From: Hygrophila difformis
Taxonomy: Eukaryota > Streptophyta > Magnoliopsida > Lamiales > Acanthaceae
DNA: 64,000 nt
Direction of reading: 5' to 3'
NCBI GenBank assembly: GCA_030278955.1
Contig: JAOANR010000008.1
Span: 42,639,301 to 42,703,300, forward strand
The notes under the pieces were generated by a model that saw nothing but the letters and a program-made list of their open reading frames with translations, was not told the DNA's origin and did no database searches. The position numbers were made by a program, and so were the translations under genes. This document shows, in pieces, positions 1 through 11,364 of the stretch (positions within the stretch are counted from its first letter, which is position 1; every line of letters begins with the position of its first letter).

Positions 1-1063
1 ATGCCAATCTAAAGTTTAAAAACATAAAAAATACCAAGGCTGAAAATAATATAAACAGAATAATATTCGACAAATAATCATCCAACATTTTTCAATGAAT
101 AAAAATGCACACCTGAAACACGAACAAAATTCAGGACTTAAAGTCCATATCAGAACAAAGCCATTAAATTCAACAAAGGTCGTTTATTTATTATTACTTG
201 GAAAGCAACAAAGCAGAAGGAACAAATTGCCAAGTATAAAATAGCTAAAAAATACACCAAAAAAGGATACGACACAATGAGGGGGAAAAAGTGAATGAAG
301 GAGAAAACTGAAAATTCTTTTTCCAAGCACAGATGGAGAGTATCAAATTAAAAAGTGAATGAGGAAATGCAAGCTACCCAGCATTTATGCTCCCTACCAC
401 TTAAAATAGAAGCTAAGTGGCTATAAAAATCTAAAGAAGGCAACAGATCAATATGGACACAGATTTATTTCCTCGCATAATTTTAGAGCTTCCTGTAATT
501 TGTTAAGAGTATCAAAACCTGACAGCGATAATTTTAAGTCAATGATGATAGATAGCATCTTGCATCAACCACAAGTAGATCGTCTTCATCATCAACAACT
601 GAACCCTAGGTGTTTGGACAAATAGAAAGCAGCGGTACAAATAGACGATTATGTATCCTTTACAGGATGTGCAACCAAATTGATTATTGAAGTAATATGT
701 ATACCAGATATAGATCACCTAAAGTCTAGATCATAAATTTATTCCAATTGTGTGAAAGGAACAAGCCTTTTCTTCTTCACCGTAATGCAATCCAGTAGAT
801 AGCCAATATCATAGGAAATCACATTCGAACTTGGAGTTGGAATAAAGATATACTGGTATACATATTACTTCAATAATCAAGATTAACTCGGCATTCTCTC
901 TATCACGCACGTTAAACTATGAATATTATTCTACAATAAGTATACCAATTCATTGAAGTCGTTTTCCAGGTGCTACCGTAAAACATAAAAGGCTATGCAA
1001 GGAAAAATATTAATAGTTCGAAACAAAGTTTTCCAGGTGCTACCTTAAAACATAAAAGGCTAT
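1..1063. other. Unassigned AT-rich flank
   Basis: No convincing coding region or transposon terminus is visible here. The sequence is AT-rich and lacks the LTR-end blocks that mark the elements further right. It is probably the old insertion target of element A, either host intergenic DNA or a decayed repeat. Positions 1059-1063 (GCTAT) adjoin the LTR of A. The matching flank on the other side of A is lost, so target-site duplication cannot be tested. Confidence 0.5.
961..1062 (+). repeat. Short direct repeat abutting the LTR of element A
   Basis: A ~35-bp sequence starting GTTTTCCAGGTGCTACC occurs at 961-995 and again at about 1028-1062 with one substitution. The second copy ends exactly where the LTR of A begins (1064). 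It may be a local duplication made at or after insertion. Confidence 0.7.
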
Positions 1064-1397
1064 TGTAACACCCCCAATTTAAAAGCAGCGGAAGAAGGGT
1101 GTTACCGCCACATTTTCTATTTGAGTTCAATACCAAGATGACTTAAATAGAAAATGCTAAGGCTTAAAATTTAGAATATATTTAAAATCACAATGGCCAA
1201 CCATAAAATAATAATTATCTATAAAAATCAGTTTAGTACGTACCATACTAGTTTATAAGACTAAGATAAAATGTAATGGAATACTTAAAGTACCACTTTG
1301 ACCTCGCAGGGTCGAAAAGAAATAGTGCGACATAAAAGCTTATTTCAAAAATCCCCAAAATCCCAATGCAATGTCATGCCAATCTCAGTCACCTATC

Positions 1398-2720
1398 CTG
1401 AAAAAGAATGAAAGCAACAACATCAGCAATGCTGAGTAAGTCAATCCCCTATCCCACACATGCAGGAGACTCAGGGTTGACCCAACGACACAAAGGAATA
1501 ACTATATAGCGATAGTGATAATTTACCAAATTTACTTTCCAAAATTTATAATGTAGGTAACACATATGTTAAATGAAACCAATCCAATGCACCGTAATCC
1601 ATAATCCATAATCCATAATCACATGTATATATCATCTCTCGCCATGCAGAGGACTCTATAACTACAACACCGGTGTCCTAGACTAGTACTCCGATTGTCT
1701 AGGGTTATAGACACATACAGGCTCTACCCATAAGAGGGATAATTACCCTCATCCAATATCCAATATCCAAACATCCGTAGATCATAGAGTTCATGCATTG
1801 GTTTCATAAAACATGTATCTTACCAAAAACTGTGCCAAAGACCGAATACTTAAATTTTATTAATCGCCGAAATCTTCTCAAAATATAGGAACCAATTCCA
1901 TGATAATTTCAATTAAACCATCACTGCCAAGAACTATATCAGATTGCAGAAAATGAAAAGCAACCATTAAAATGAATATTAGTGACTCCTTGGCCCACAT
2001 ATCGAGACAACACAAGACAATGAGACTTTGTTTTCCTCTTTTACTCTTGACCGAGACAGACACAAAGAAAGGCAACAAAAATTAAAATAAAACTCTGGCC
2101 CACATAATATTGTACTCCATCAATTGAATTGGTTTGCTGGGAAAAAGAATACACCTACACACAAAATAGATACAGACCCATATAGATGTATGTAGAACTA
2201 TGGCGAATTTATGCATCTTTGAAGCCAATTTGGGATTAAAAAAAAAATAAGCACGAGATAACCGACAGTGAAAGGAGAGGGCAGAGCCCAGAAGTCCCAT
2301 TGCACAAAGAGGTTCGAATAAAGGTTTGAGTTCGGCATTTTGGATAAGTAAAACAAAAGAAAATGAGGAAGCATGACAGATCCACTGCCGAAGAAATTCC
2401 GAGATTTAATGAAATGGTAAAAGAAATGGTAAAAGGCAGATAAGTGAAAAACAAACGAATACAAGAGAGGTGTCCAAAAAGAATTGAAGTTTGAAGAAGA
2501 GGACGGTCATACAAAACTGGTACCAAAAATCGGGATTTGAAAGCAAGTTAACCAAGAGGAAATCAGTGGCGAAGACAATTTGGGGTTTTTGTCAATTCAG
2601 AGAGTAAACACGAAGGTAGGATTTTAGCATTTCCATACAATTTCAAGACATAACACATAATCCAATTCTCAGAAAATAAGGGATGTGGAAACACAGTGAA
2701 GGAGAGGGAAATTGACTTAC
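1398..2720 (-). other. Intron-like segment in LTR of A with paired splice-site clamp
   Basis: Donor-like ACT|GTAAGTCAAT is at 2720-2711 (minus). Its exact complement ATTGACTTAC is at 1445-1436, followed by a TCAGCA/TGCTGA hairpin (1435-1423) containing CTGAT, and a pyrimidine-rich tract ending CAG at 1400-1398. A second donor-like GTAAGTTAAT at 2950-2941 pairs less well. Splicing is inferred, not shown. Confidence 0.55.
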
Positions 2721-2860
2721 AGTTTTGAGAACTAATAAATGGTGAAAGGAGCGACAAGCAGCAGATGGTCGGGAACTATAGATTGTCAATCTTCAGTCTG
2801 AAATTTCAGGAATCGAGCAGATCAGAAATGAGGAAGATGACACAGACCAGTGGTGTCCAA

Positions 2861-2870
2861 TTTTATATAC
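2861..2870 (-). promoter_or_regulatory. TATA-like box in LTR of A
   Basis: GTATATAAAA on the minus strand, about 140 bp before the donor-like site at 2720. It is the best TATA match noticed in this LTR. The promoter role is inferred from position and motif only. Confidence 0.4.
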
Positions 2871-3401
2871 AATCTGAATCAATGCTTCAAAAACGGTGAA
2901 GGAAAATGGTGGGTGAACAGACGCAATGTAGGAATGGAAAATTAACTTACCGACTCAAGAGTTATTGAATGGAAGAGCAGCAACTCAATTGAACGTTGGA
3001 GGCTTAAAGAATCTCAAAAGCTTCCTGAATAAAAATTGCAATGGTAAGAAGTAGTTCCCTGGAAGGATTCAAGAGGACTGAAAAGAAAAGAGTACCCACC
3101 CTCTGGAACGCACGAATGAGCAGTGGGGGAATTCTGATGAAATGGTACTTAACAAGAATATGAGATGCTTAACAGAACAGTGGGTGGTTTGAGAGATATG
3201 TGGGAGTGGGTACGGGAAAGATGGGAGAATGGGTTTTGAATGTATTCAAACATGTGCCAAATAGTGGACTAAATCCACTACATATCCCAATAATAATAAT
3301 AATATCATTATTATCTAAATAATAGTAATATTTTAGTATTAATAAACCAACATCAATGAATTTATTAAAATCCAATAAATTCCATATTTTTGGGCATCAC
3401 A

Positions 3402-3440
3402 ATCTACCCTCCTTAAAGAAAAACTTCGTCCTCGAAGTTT
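3402..3440 (-). other. Polypurine tract and adjoining hairpin of element A
   Basis: On the minus strand a perfect hairpin (AAACTTCG, loop AGGA, CGAAGTTT; 3440-3421) precedes the polypurine tract AAGGAGGGTAGAT (3414-3402), which directly abuts the LTR start. The tract would prime plus-strand DNA synthesis. The hairpin lies about 90 bp beyond the pol stop codon, so it is non-coding. The same hairpin with compensating changes is found beside the tract in B, C, D, E and G. Confidence 0.8.
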
Positions 3441-3529
3441 GTTACGAATATGTGGTTACCGAAAGTTAGTCATAGAATACTAACCTTATATTATCAAGTC
3501 GTCACATCCTCCCCACCTTGGATAAATAG

Positions 3530-5905
3530 TTATGTCCGCATAACTTGTTCGCTAGCTTCGATGAATATCTCTGGGTATTTTGCCTTTACATCTTCTTCCA
3601 TCTCCCATGTAGCTTCTTCATAGTCGTGGTTTGACCATAGGACTTTAACCATGCGAATAGTTCGATTCCTTGTTGCTCTCTCCTTCGTGTCTATGATGCG
3701 CATCGGACGTACCTCGTATGTTAAATCTTCATCCAACTCAATGACTTCTGGTTGAAGGACGTGAGAGGGATTATGATGATATTTCTTCAATTGAGAGATA
3801 TGAAACACATTGTGTACTCGTGCAAGTTCCACAGGTAGGGCGAGTCGGTAGGCAAGATTTCCTACTCGTTCGATAATCTCGTAAGGGCCAATATATCGTG
3901 GGCTTAACTTCCCACGCTTCCCAAAACGCATCACTCCTCGCATTGGCGATATTTTCAAGAGGACCTTATCACCAACCTCGAATTCTCCCATTTTGCGACG
4001 TTGATCGGCATAGCTCTTTTGTCGATCTTGAGCTGCTTTCATCTTCTGTTGAATGACTTTAATTGCTTCGACTGAGTCATCAATAAGTTGTGGTCCCACG
4101 ACCACTGCCTCCCTATCATCCCTCCAACATAATGGGCTTCGGCACCGTCGTCCATATAATGCTTCAAACGGGGCCATCCCAATACTTGAGTGGTAGCTAT
4201 TATTATAGGAAAACTCGATTAGGGGCAATCGATCTTCCCAACTACCTTTGAATTCTATGACGCATGCGCGTAACATGTCCTCCAGTGTTTGTATTGTCCT
4301 CTCAGTTTGACCGTCTGTCATGGGATGGAATGCAGTGCTCATCTTTAGCTTAGTCCCAAAAGCTTCTTGCAACTTTGTCCAGAAATTTGAGACAAATCGA
4401 TTGTCTCGATCAGACACGATGTCTTGAGGTATTCCATGCCTTCTCACCACATTATCAACATATGCCTTCGCTAGTTGATCCATGGTCCATGTGTCCTTCA
4501 TGGGTATAAAAATAGCTGCTTTAGTGAGTCGATCCACAATTACCCATATTTTATTCATACCCCTCAGTGTCTTCGGCAGTCCAGCTACGAAATCCATAGA
4601 GATGCTCTCCCATTTCCATGATGGAATCTCCAACGGTTGCATCAAGCCCAACGGCTTCTTACGCTCAGCTTTTACTTTCTGACATGTCAAGCACTTTGAC
4701 ACAAACTCACTTACTTCTTGCTTCATCCTTGGCCACCAGAACACTTCTTTCAGATCTTTATACAGTTTTCCTTCCCCAGGGTGCACTGAATATGGTGTGT
4801 TGTGCCCTTCCTCCATAATCCTTTGTTTCAACTCCACACACTTTTTCGGTACGCACCATCGTCCTTGATAACGAATACTCCCATCTTCATGGATTTTGAA
4901 CTCGTCTGCCTTGCCTTGCGCTATCTTCTCTTTGATTCTTTCAAGTTTCACATCTCCAGGTTGAGCTTCACGAATCTCATCGAATAGTGTTGGTTTGATG
5001 GTTAAGTTGTTCAACATAGCCAACACTGTTCCTTGATGAACAAGCTCAATATCCAACCGAACCAAATCCATATAGAGCTCAGAAGGCAGTATTCTTGTGT
5101 TTGCCAAATGTTTCGTCTTACGACTTAGTGCATCAGCCACCACATTTGCCTTCCCTTCATGGTAAGCAATGTCTAGGTCATCGTCTTTAATGAGCTCGAG
5201 CCACCGTCTTTGCCTCATATTCAACTCTTTTTGTGTGAAGATGTATTTCAAACTCTTATGATCAGTAAATATCCTACATGTTCGCCCATATAGGTAGTGC
5301 CGCCAGATCTTTAAGGCAAACACCACAGCTGCTAGTTCCAAGTCATGTGTAGGATAATTTTCCTCATGTGGCCTCAATTGTCGCGAGGCATAAGCTATGA
5401 CCTTCCGTTGTTGCATCAGAACACAACCAAGTCCAAATTTTGATGCATCACTGTATATCTCAAAGTCTTCTTTGTCGTTTGGCAAAGTGAGAATAGGTGC
5501 TGAAGTGAGCAACTTCTTTAGCTCTTGAAAGGCTTGTTCACACTGCTCCGTCCATTGATACCTCAACCCCTTTTTCAGCATTTGAGTCAAGGGTCGAGCA
5601 ATTTTGGAGAAGTCCTTAATAAACCTCCGATAATATCCTGCCAAACCCAGAAAACTTCGAATCTCCGTTTGGCTCTTCGGTACAGACCATTCGGCAACTG
5701 CTGCTACCTTTGTCGGATCCACTGATACTCCTTCAGCTGAAACAATGTGACCTAAGAATGCCACTTTATCTAGCCAAAACTCGCATTTCGACAGTTTAGC
5801 ATAGAGTTGGTGCTTCCTCAACAATTCCAACACTTGGCGTAAGTGCTGCGCATGCTCCTCTGCATTCCTTGAGTATATCAAGATATCATCAATGAAGACG
5901 ACTAC
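3530..5905 (-). pseudogene. Element A pol, downstream part: RT end, RNase H, integrase, chromodomain
   Basis: This is the downstream part of a chromovirus (Tekay/Del-like) polyprotein, 783 codons open from the ATG at 5881. It starts just after the in-frame TGA at 5908-5906, and the RT active-site codons for FIDD lie between that stop and the ATG. Then come RNase H ([32 protein letters not shown]), the integrase zinc finger ([11 protein letters not shown] ... CLTC), the DDE core ([32 protein letters not shown]), a GPY/F-type module ([11 protein letters not shown]) and a C-terminal chromodomain-like end ([16 protein letters not shown]). All core residues look intact. The single nonsense codon separates it from the rest of RT, so the element is inactive or depends on read-through. 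Its closest relative here is the pol of element B. Confidence 0.9.
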
Positions 5906-6781
5906 TCATTGGTCCAACAGTTCTCGAAAGACATTATTCATCAGTCCCATGAAGGCTGCTGGTGCATTCGTCAAGCCGAAGGACATCACCGTAAATTCAT
6001 AGTGTCCATATCTTGTACGAAATGCTGTCTTAGGTATATCCTTCTCTGCCACCCTCAGCTGGTGATACCCTGATCGTAGATCAATTTTTGAAAAGACTCG
6101 TGCACCCTTTAATTGGTCAAACAGGTCGTCTATCCGCGGTAGAGGATACTTGTTTTTAACCGTTACTTGGTTCAGTCCCCGGTAGTCAATGCATAGCCTC
6201 ATCCCTCCATCCTTCTTTCTGACAAAGAGCACTGGAGCTCCCCACGGTGAAGTGCTCGGTCGAATGTATCCTTTACTCAGCAACTCTTCTAATTGATCTT
6301 TCAATTCTTTCATCTCAGCCGGAACTAATCGATATGGAGCTTTTGAGATTGGCTCTGTTCCAGGCACCACATCAATCATGAAGTCTACATCTCGAATAGG
6401 TGGCATCCCGGGTATCTCTTCAGGAAAGATGTCCGGGTATTCCTTGATCACTGGTATCGACTCCAATCCTTCTTCCTTAGCTTGCATGTTGTGCACATGA
6501 CACATAAACAGTGGGTATCCTTTACGTAGCATCGTTCCCAATTGTGGAGCTGTCACCCACTTGGTAGTCGGTTTACGCGGGTTCACATAGTATGCCACCT
6601 TCTCTCCCTTTGGTCCTCGTAGGACCACCTTCTGCTTCTGACAGTCGATCCTTGCCTTGAATTGTGTTAGCCAATCCATCCCAAGGATAATGTCAAAATC
6701 CCTCAGATCAAATTCTGCCACTGATGCCGGAAAGACTACTCCTTCTATGGTGATAGGGACATCAATATATCTTTTCGTAAC
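5906..6781 (-). pseudogene. Element A pol, upstream part: protease end and reverse transcriptase (truncated)
   Basis: On the minus strand this runs from a protease remnant ([26 protein letters not shown]) into reverse transcriptase ([64 protein letters not shown]) and ends at an in-frame TGA (5908-5906), seven codons before the second Asp codon of FIDD. The expected codon there is probably a Phe (TTT). Gag and the protease active site are missing: at 6773-6782 the sequence switches to LTR C, so the 5' half was lost in a rearrangement, not by mutation. The frame continues in phase into the downstream part once the stop is ignored. Confidence 0.88.
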
Positions 6782-7762
6782 CTTCGGGGACAGTATGAAT
6801 TTTTAAACGCATTTGGCGTAAACTGTGACAGAAATTGCCTATGTGGGGAAAATTTGGTTTTTACGGCATTTTTATGGAATTTTGTCGCAATCGTGTATCT
6901 TGGTAAACTGTAAATTTTGAAACTTTGTGATATATGATCGAGTGGGATGCTTGTTATTTCTTGAGGGTATGTGCACTTGGCGTGTTATGTCGCCCCCTCT
7001 TGTAGCCAAAACGGCATTTATTTATTGTGATGTATGAGTCTATACTCCTAGATGTATCCGTATGGGTTATCTAGGGCTCCGGAGTGTGTCTGTATAGGGT
7101 CCGCTGCATGCACTTACCTCGTGGGTACGAGTCCCAGAGGTTGATCCCAAGGGTTCGTCCCTAGGATATGTTTGAGTCCTTGTGGGTATAAAGTCCCAAA
7201 GGTATGTTAATGGGGTGTCCTCGATCATATTGAGCAACGGTAAAAGATTTATTTTTTTGGCGTATGCGAGATTTTAAATAATTTTATTCATGATGTAAAT
7301 TACCTTCTTTAATTAAATATATATATAATCTTACTAAGATTTCCAAACTTGTTGTGTGGTTTGTTAACTTACACAGTACCGTTTGTACTGATTTGTTGTT
7401 ATCCCTATTTTTCTTTCAGATTTCAAAGAGTAAGCATTCACATGGAGGGATGGGATTTTCTCCCTAAAGACTTGTCGCATTTTATTCTATTTAAATTTTG
7501 CACTGAACTTTGGAACTTTGGACTATGGTTTTGGCCGCGTGTTTTGGCCCTGTTTAGCTTCCGCACTATTATATTCTACGCATGGTAGGCTTAACTCTGT
7601 TTTAAATTTCGGGCACTATTTGAATGGTTTTTAAATATTTTTAAAGTATTGGTACAACTTTAGCCTTAGCATCTTCTTAAATAAGCTTGATTTGGTCGTG
7701 TCTTATTTAGATAGGTGTGGCGGTAGCATCCCGGCCTGGGTGACCAAAACCGGGGTGTTACA
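6773..7762 (+). mobile_element. Truncated copy of solo LTR C
   Basis: These 990 bp are nearly identical to 17903-18892, the last third of LTR C, and end in GGGGTGTTACA. The right flank GTCCA (7763-7767) is the same target-site copy as at 18893-18897. The left end is the recombination junction with element A. The copy keeps the acceptor side of the intron-like segment (GTTAACTTAC at 7363-7372, CAGTA/TACTG hairpin at 7374-7390, acceptor CAG ending 7419). A 79-codon open frame at 7349-7588 overlaps this and is not considered a gene. Confidence 0.85.
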
Positions 7763-7911
7763 GTCCATATCACCTTAGTTCCCTTCTTTAGATTCTGCGT
7801 CAACGGTCTATCAATCTTAGAGAAGTCTTTCACAAACCGTCTGTAGTATCCTGCTAAAACAAGGAAGCTTCTTATCTCGGTCTGTGATGTCGGAATAGGC
7901 CATTCAGCCAC
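7763..7911 (-). pseudogene. Element B pol after the frameshift, copy 2 (end of RT)
   Basis: About 50 codons ([29 protein letters not shown]) continue the RT/RNase H connection in a different frame from the 829-codon frame upstream. The frameshift lies near 7925-7933, where GACCCCCTGCCAAG is two bases longer (or one shorter) than a GAC-CCN-GCC-AAG reading. The coding sequence then stops at the insertion point of LTR C (7762/7763). The RNase H and integrase that should follow are absent in this copy. The same frameshift is in copy 1, so it predates the duplication. Confidence 0.85.
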
Positions 7912-10361
7912 TGTGGATACCTTGGCAGGGGGTCAATAGAAATTCCTTCAGCTGATACAGTGTGTCCAAGAAAGGACACCTTGTTCAGCCAGAATTCACA
8001 CTTTGAAAATTTCGTGTACAACTGGTGATCCCTTAGTATTGTCAAAACCTTGCGTAAGTGTTCTTCGTGCTCGTGCTCCCCCTTGGAGTAGATTAGAATA
8101 TTATCGATGAACACTACTACGCAGGTATCTAATAGTGCTCGGAACACGTCATTCATCAGACTCATAAATACCGCTGGAGCATTCGTTAACCCGAAGGACA
8201 TTACGGTAAATTCATAATGCCCATATCTAGTTCGGAAACCCGTCTTCGGAATATCCTCCTCAGCTACCCTCAGCTGATGATATCCCGATCTCAGATCAAT
8301 TTTCGAAAATATCTTTGCTCCCTTCAATTGATCAAACAGATCATCGATCCTTGGGAGAGGATATTTGTTTTTGATAGTCACCTGATTTAGTCCGCGGTAG
8401 TCTATACAGAGTCGCATACTACCATCCTTCTTGCGAACGAATAACACTGGAGCTCCCCATGGTGACGTACTTGGTCTGATGTAACCGTTATCAAGTAATT
8501 CCTTCAGTTGCTCCTTCAATTCCTTGCTCTCTGCAGGTGCCATTCGGTATGGGGCTTTAGACACAGGCTGCGTTCCTGGAGCCAAATCGATGGTGAATTC
8601 TACCCCTCTGTGTGGTGGCATCCCCGGGATTTCATCTGGGAACACATCCGGAAAATCACGAACGACCGGGATTTGTTCCAGAACAATTCCCTCTCCCTTC
8701 TTGTTCTCTACGTGGCAAAGATAAATCGGGTAGCCTTTATTTGCTAGCTTCGTTATCTTAAGAACCGTAACGATCTTTATCATTGGCTTTGATGGCTCCG
8801 CACAAATAGAAAATCTTTTCTTATTGTGACCATACACCGTCACCTTCTGTTGAGCGCTGTTTGTAGTAGCCTTGTGTCGTGTTAACCAATCCATTCCAAA
8901 AATAATGTCAAAGTCTTGCAAGTCAAACTTAATCAAGTTTGCTGCAAACTCAACCCCATAAATAAGAATTGGAACGTCCATGTACCTCTGAGAACAGTTT
9001 ACCACTGTCCCATTAGGTAAAGAAACACCTAAGTTCACTGCACTAGGGGCTCTAAATCCTAGTTGTTCTGCTTTCTTACTCGCTATAAAGGAATACGATG
9101 CTCCAGAATCAAATAAAACATATGTCGGGAAGCCTCTAACTGTGAACGTACCAGCTATGACGTCGTCAGCTTCATGGAGATCGGCTCGGTTAACCACGTT
9201 CAGTCGTCCTTGATTGTTCCGAGCAGTTTGTGGTGGGTTCCTCTGACTATGAACTTGGTTTGGCTGTGGGTTCCTCGGCTTCCCATTCAAGCACTCCTCT
9301 GTCCGGAAGCGCTGGTCCTTGTTGAGATCCTCCCGCAATTGGTTAACGTCCCAACGGATGCCACAATCATTGACCATATGGCCATTAAGGCCACACCTGA
9401 AACAATCCCCAAATCGCGGGCAAGCTTGTATCCAATGCCGCTTGTTGCATTTAGGGCAAGGTGTTGGAATAGGAGGGCGATTGTTGTTCCTCGGATTGGG
9501 GCCATTGAAGTTCCGGCGTGGGCCATTGTTCCCTCTGTCTTGTTTCTTCTCAAAGCACCCATTCTTACGAGCAGTAGGGGATTGTCCGACATGTTCTTCT
9601 CTTCGCTTTGGTTGTCGAACCCTCTCAACTATCATGGCTCGGTCATACAGCTTCTGGAGGCTGAAGAACTGTTTTCCTCCCAATCCTTCTCGGATTTCTC
9701 GGTTCAGGCCAAGCTCGAACTTCTGAGCCTGGGCATGATCGGTATTCACTAGTCCTGGGGCGAAGTGGAGTAGCTCATTAAATTTTTCATAGTAGTCATG
9801 GACGGAGAGGTTGCCTTGCCTCAGAGTGACAAACTCCTCGTATTTAGCGTTCTTCACGCTAGTGGAGTAAAACCTTGCTCGTAGGGTCTCCTGAAATTCC
9901 GGCCAACTGATGTTCTGATCCTCCTGGTTCCGCCACCAGGTATTTGCCTTGCCATTCAGGAAAAACGTGGCCACTTCTACCATTCTATCCTCTGGGCATT
10001 GTACTGCCTTCAGCAACTTATCGAACGTTTCAATCCAACCTTCCAATTTAGCTGGGTCCTCATGCCCGGAGTATCTGGGTGGCTGATATTTATGTATAGC
10101 CCCAATGTAGTCCGAGGATTCTCCTTCTTGTTCTTCTTCTCGTGTCAATTGTCGTTCCACAGCGGCACCGATAGTAAGTATCAACTGCTCCAATCGAGCT
10201 TGCCGACCCTCCATAGGGTCTTGCTTATTTTCCACAGGGTTTTGTCTTCCTTCCATGGGATTTTGCCTTCCTTCCATAGGGTTAGGCGTAACTGGTGGGT
10301 TTATCGGGTATTTCCTTGGGCGTCCACGTGGAGGCATCTGAAAAACCATAAATAATCCCAA
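7872..10361 (-). CDS. Element B Gag-protease-reverse transcriptase, copy 2
   Basis: An 829-codon open frame from a chromovirus-like Ty3/gypsy element. The likely start is the second Met ([11 protein letters not shown], residue 9). Order: a short repeat of NPMEGRQ-type heptads (residues ~27-54); the Gag core ([30 protein letters not shown]); zinc knuckles (CPKCNKRHW...[15 protein letters not shown]); retropepsin with [11 protein letters not shown]; then RT ([29 protein letters not shown]). The RT active site reads FIDN rather than FIDD (AAT at 8102-8100), so the polymerase is probably dead. The frame is lost near 7930. It differs from copy 1 at only two residues noticed (Ile/Met and Phe/Leu). 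It sits just upstream of nested LTR C and downstream of LTR2. Confidence 0.92.
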   Translation of the reverse strand: MGLFMVFQMPPRGRPRKYPINPPVTPNPMEGRQNPMEGRQNPVENKQDPMEGRQARLEQLILTIGAAVERQLTREEEQEGESSDYIGAIHKYQPPRYSGHEDPAKLEGWIETFDKLLKAVQCPEDRMVEVATFFLNGKANTWWRNQEDQNISWPEFQETLRARFYSTSVKNAKYEEFVTLRQGNLSVHDYYEKFNELLHFAPGLVNTDHAQAQKFELGLNREIREGLGGKQFFSLQKLYDRAMIVERVRQPKRREEHVGQSPTARKNGCFEKKQDRGNNGPRRNFNGPNPRNNNRPPIPTPCPKCNKRHWIQACPRFGDCFRCGLNGHMVNDCGIRWDVNQLREDLNKDQRFRTEECLNGKPRNPQPNQVHSQRNPPQTARNNQGRLNVVNRADLHEADDVIAGTFTVRGFPTYVLFDSGASYSFIASKKAEQLGFRAPSAVNLGVSLPNGTVVNCSQRYMDVPILIYGVEFAANLIKFDLQDFDIIFGMDWLTRHKATTNSAQQKVTVYGHNKKRFSICAEPSKPMIKIVTVLKITKLANKGYPIYLCHVENKKGEGIVLEQIPVVRDFPDVFPDEIPGMPPHRGVEFTIDLAPGTQPVSKAPYRMAPAESKELKEQLKELLDNGYIRPSTSPWGAPVLFVRKKDGSMRLCIDYRGLNQVTIKNKYPLPRIDDLFDQLKGAKIFSKIDLRSGYHQLRVAEEDIPKTGFRTRYGHYEFTVMSFGLTNAPAVFMSLMNDVFRALLDTCVVVFIDNILIYSKGEHEHEEHLRKVLTILRDHQLYTKFSKCEFWLNKVSFLGHTVSAEGISIDPLPRYPQWLNGLFRHHRPR

Positions 10362-10765
10362 CGATATAGGAAAATAGATTATAGATACTCAATTGTAGTG
10401 CATCTTGGTCCTAAATAAAGAACTATGTCCAGACAAATAGATACTAAGAAAAGACTGATGACCAAAGGCAACATCACTTGTTTGTTGAGGGGAAACGACC
10501 AAGTCCCCCACTTTTCTCAAGTTTAACCTCTAATAAAAAATATACTCATAAAAATTATTTCTGCTCGTGCCTATATGCATATGTGTGTGTTCCTATCCCC
10601 AAAATAGTTTTAAAAATACTTGGCAAATTTTCAAAAAAAACATTTCCTTGCAAAAATTCAATAATTTAAATGCTTTACATAGAAAACATAAAAAATATTT
10701 TTCTTGTGCCAAAATTTTAATTTTAAATGCATATTTTGATAGAGCAGAGGCTTTGTGCACAAAAT
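10362..10765 (-). other. Leader of element B, copy 2
   Basis: This is the non-coding stretch between LTR2 and gag. Directly after the LTR it reads ATTTTGTGCACAAAGCC on the minus strand. No TGG-starting primer-binding site is visible, unlike elements E, G and J. It is A-rich and nearly identical to 21492-21895. Confidence 0.7.
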
Positions 10766-11364
10766 TGTAACACACCCATTTTTCCTAAAAGAACAGCGGA
10801 AGCAAAGTGCGAGAAGAATGGGCCGATGTTACCGCCACGTATTTCAGGCCGTCCGAAATACGCTAAGGCTAGCAGGCATACTTGCATAAAATCAGAGTCT
10901 AATGTACTTACTAACCACTTTCCGGATATGCTATAATGTTCGCAAAAGCTTATAATAATGTAGCAAGTATAAAATGAACTTAATAAATTTGTTTGGTTTA
11001 CATAACCCAAACGGATGAACACATTTCTCGAATGCGCGCAACGATAATATTGGAATAAATCCATGGAAATTTTATTTAAAAAGAGACACTCTTATTATTA
11101 AAAAAGAAAATAGTTCATTACACACACATGTATAGATTTAATCGTTCATCACACACTAAAATACGAGGCGTTTAAATTACAAGAACAGTGGAAACTCTAA
11201 ATATACGTCCTCGCTTTATTAACACACATATGACAAGTTATTTTACTCCGTTAGGGAGAATTAAAATATTATACATAACTTGCACTTAAATTTAGAATAT
11301 TCGGAATAAACCCAAACCGTGCCCGATGCGTGAAATGTTTACTGATCTTCACAAATATCAAAAC

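Larger units (their letters stand above)
1064..3401 (-). repeat. LTR of element A (3' LTR, Ty3/gypsy)
   Basis: Read on the minus strand the LTR starts TGTGATGCCC at 3401 and ends GGGGGTGTTACA at 1064, giving 2,338 bp. It is placed by the polypurine tract directly upstream (3402-3414) and by the TG...CA ends. A TATA-like GTATATAAAA lies at 2861-2870 (minus). An intron-like segment (2720 to 1398) and the GTGGCGGTAACACC block shared with the other LTRs near their ends are present. Only this LTR of A survives, so its age cannot be estimated from an LTR pair. Confidence 0.8.

Noticed and set aside
7349..7588. 79-codon open frame repeated at 18479-18718
   Set aside because: It lies in non-coding LTR C across the conserved acceptor region. 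Identity between copies is due to the recent tandem duplication, not selection on a protein.
9174..9752. 192-codon plus-strand open frame inside gag of B (and 20304-20882)
   Set aside because: It is the antisense shadow of the intact Gag-protease frame, whose zinc knuckles and protease motifs are on the minus strand.
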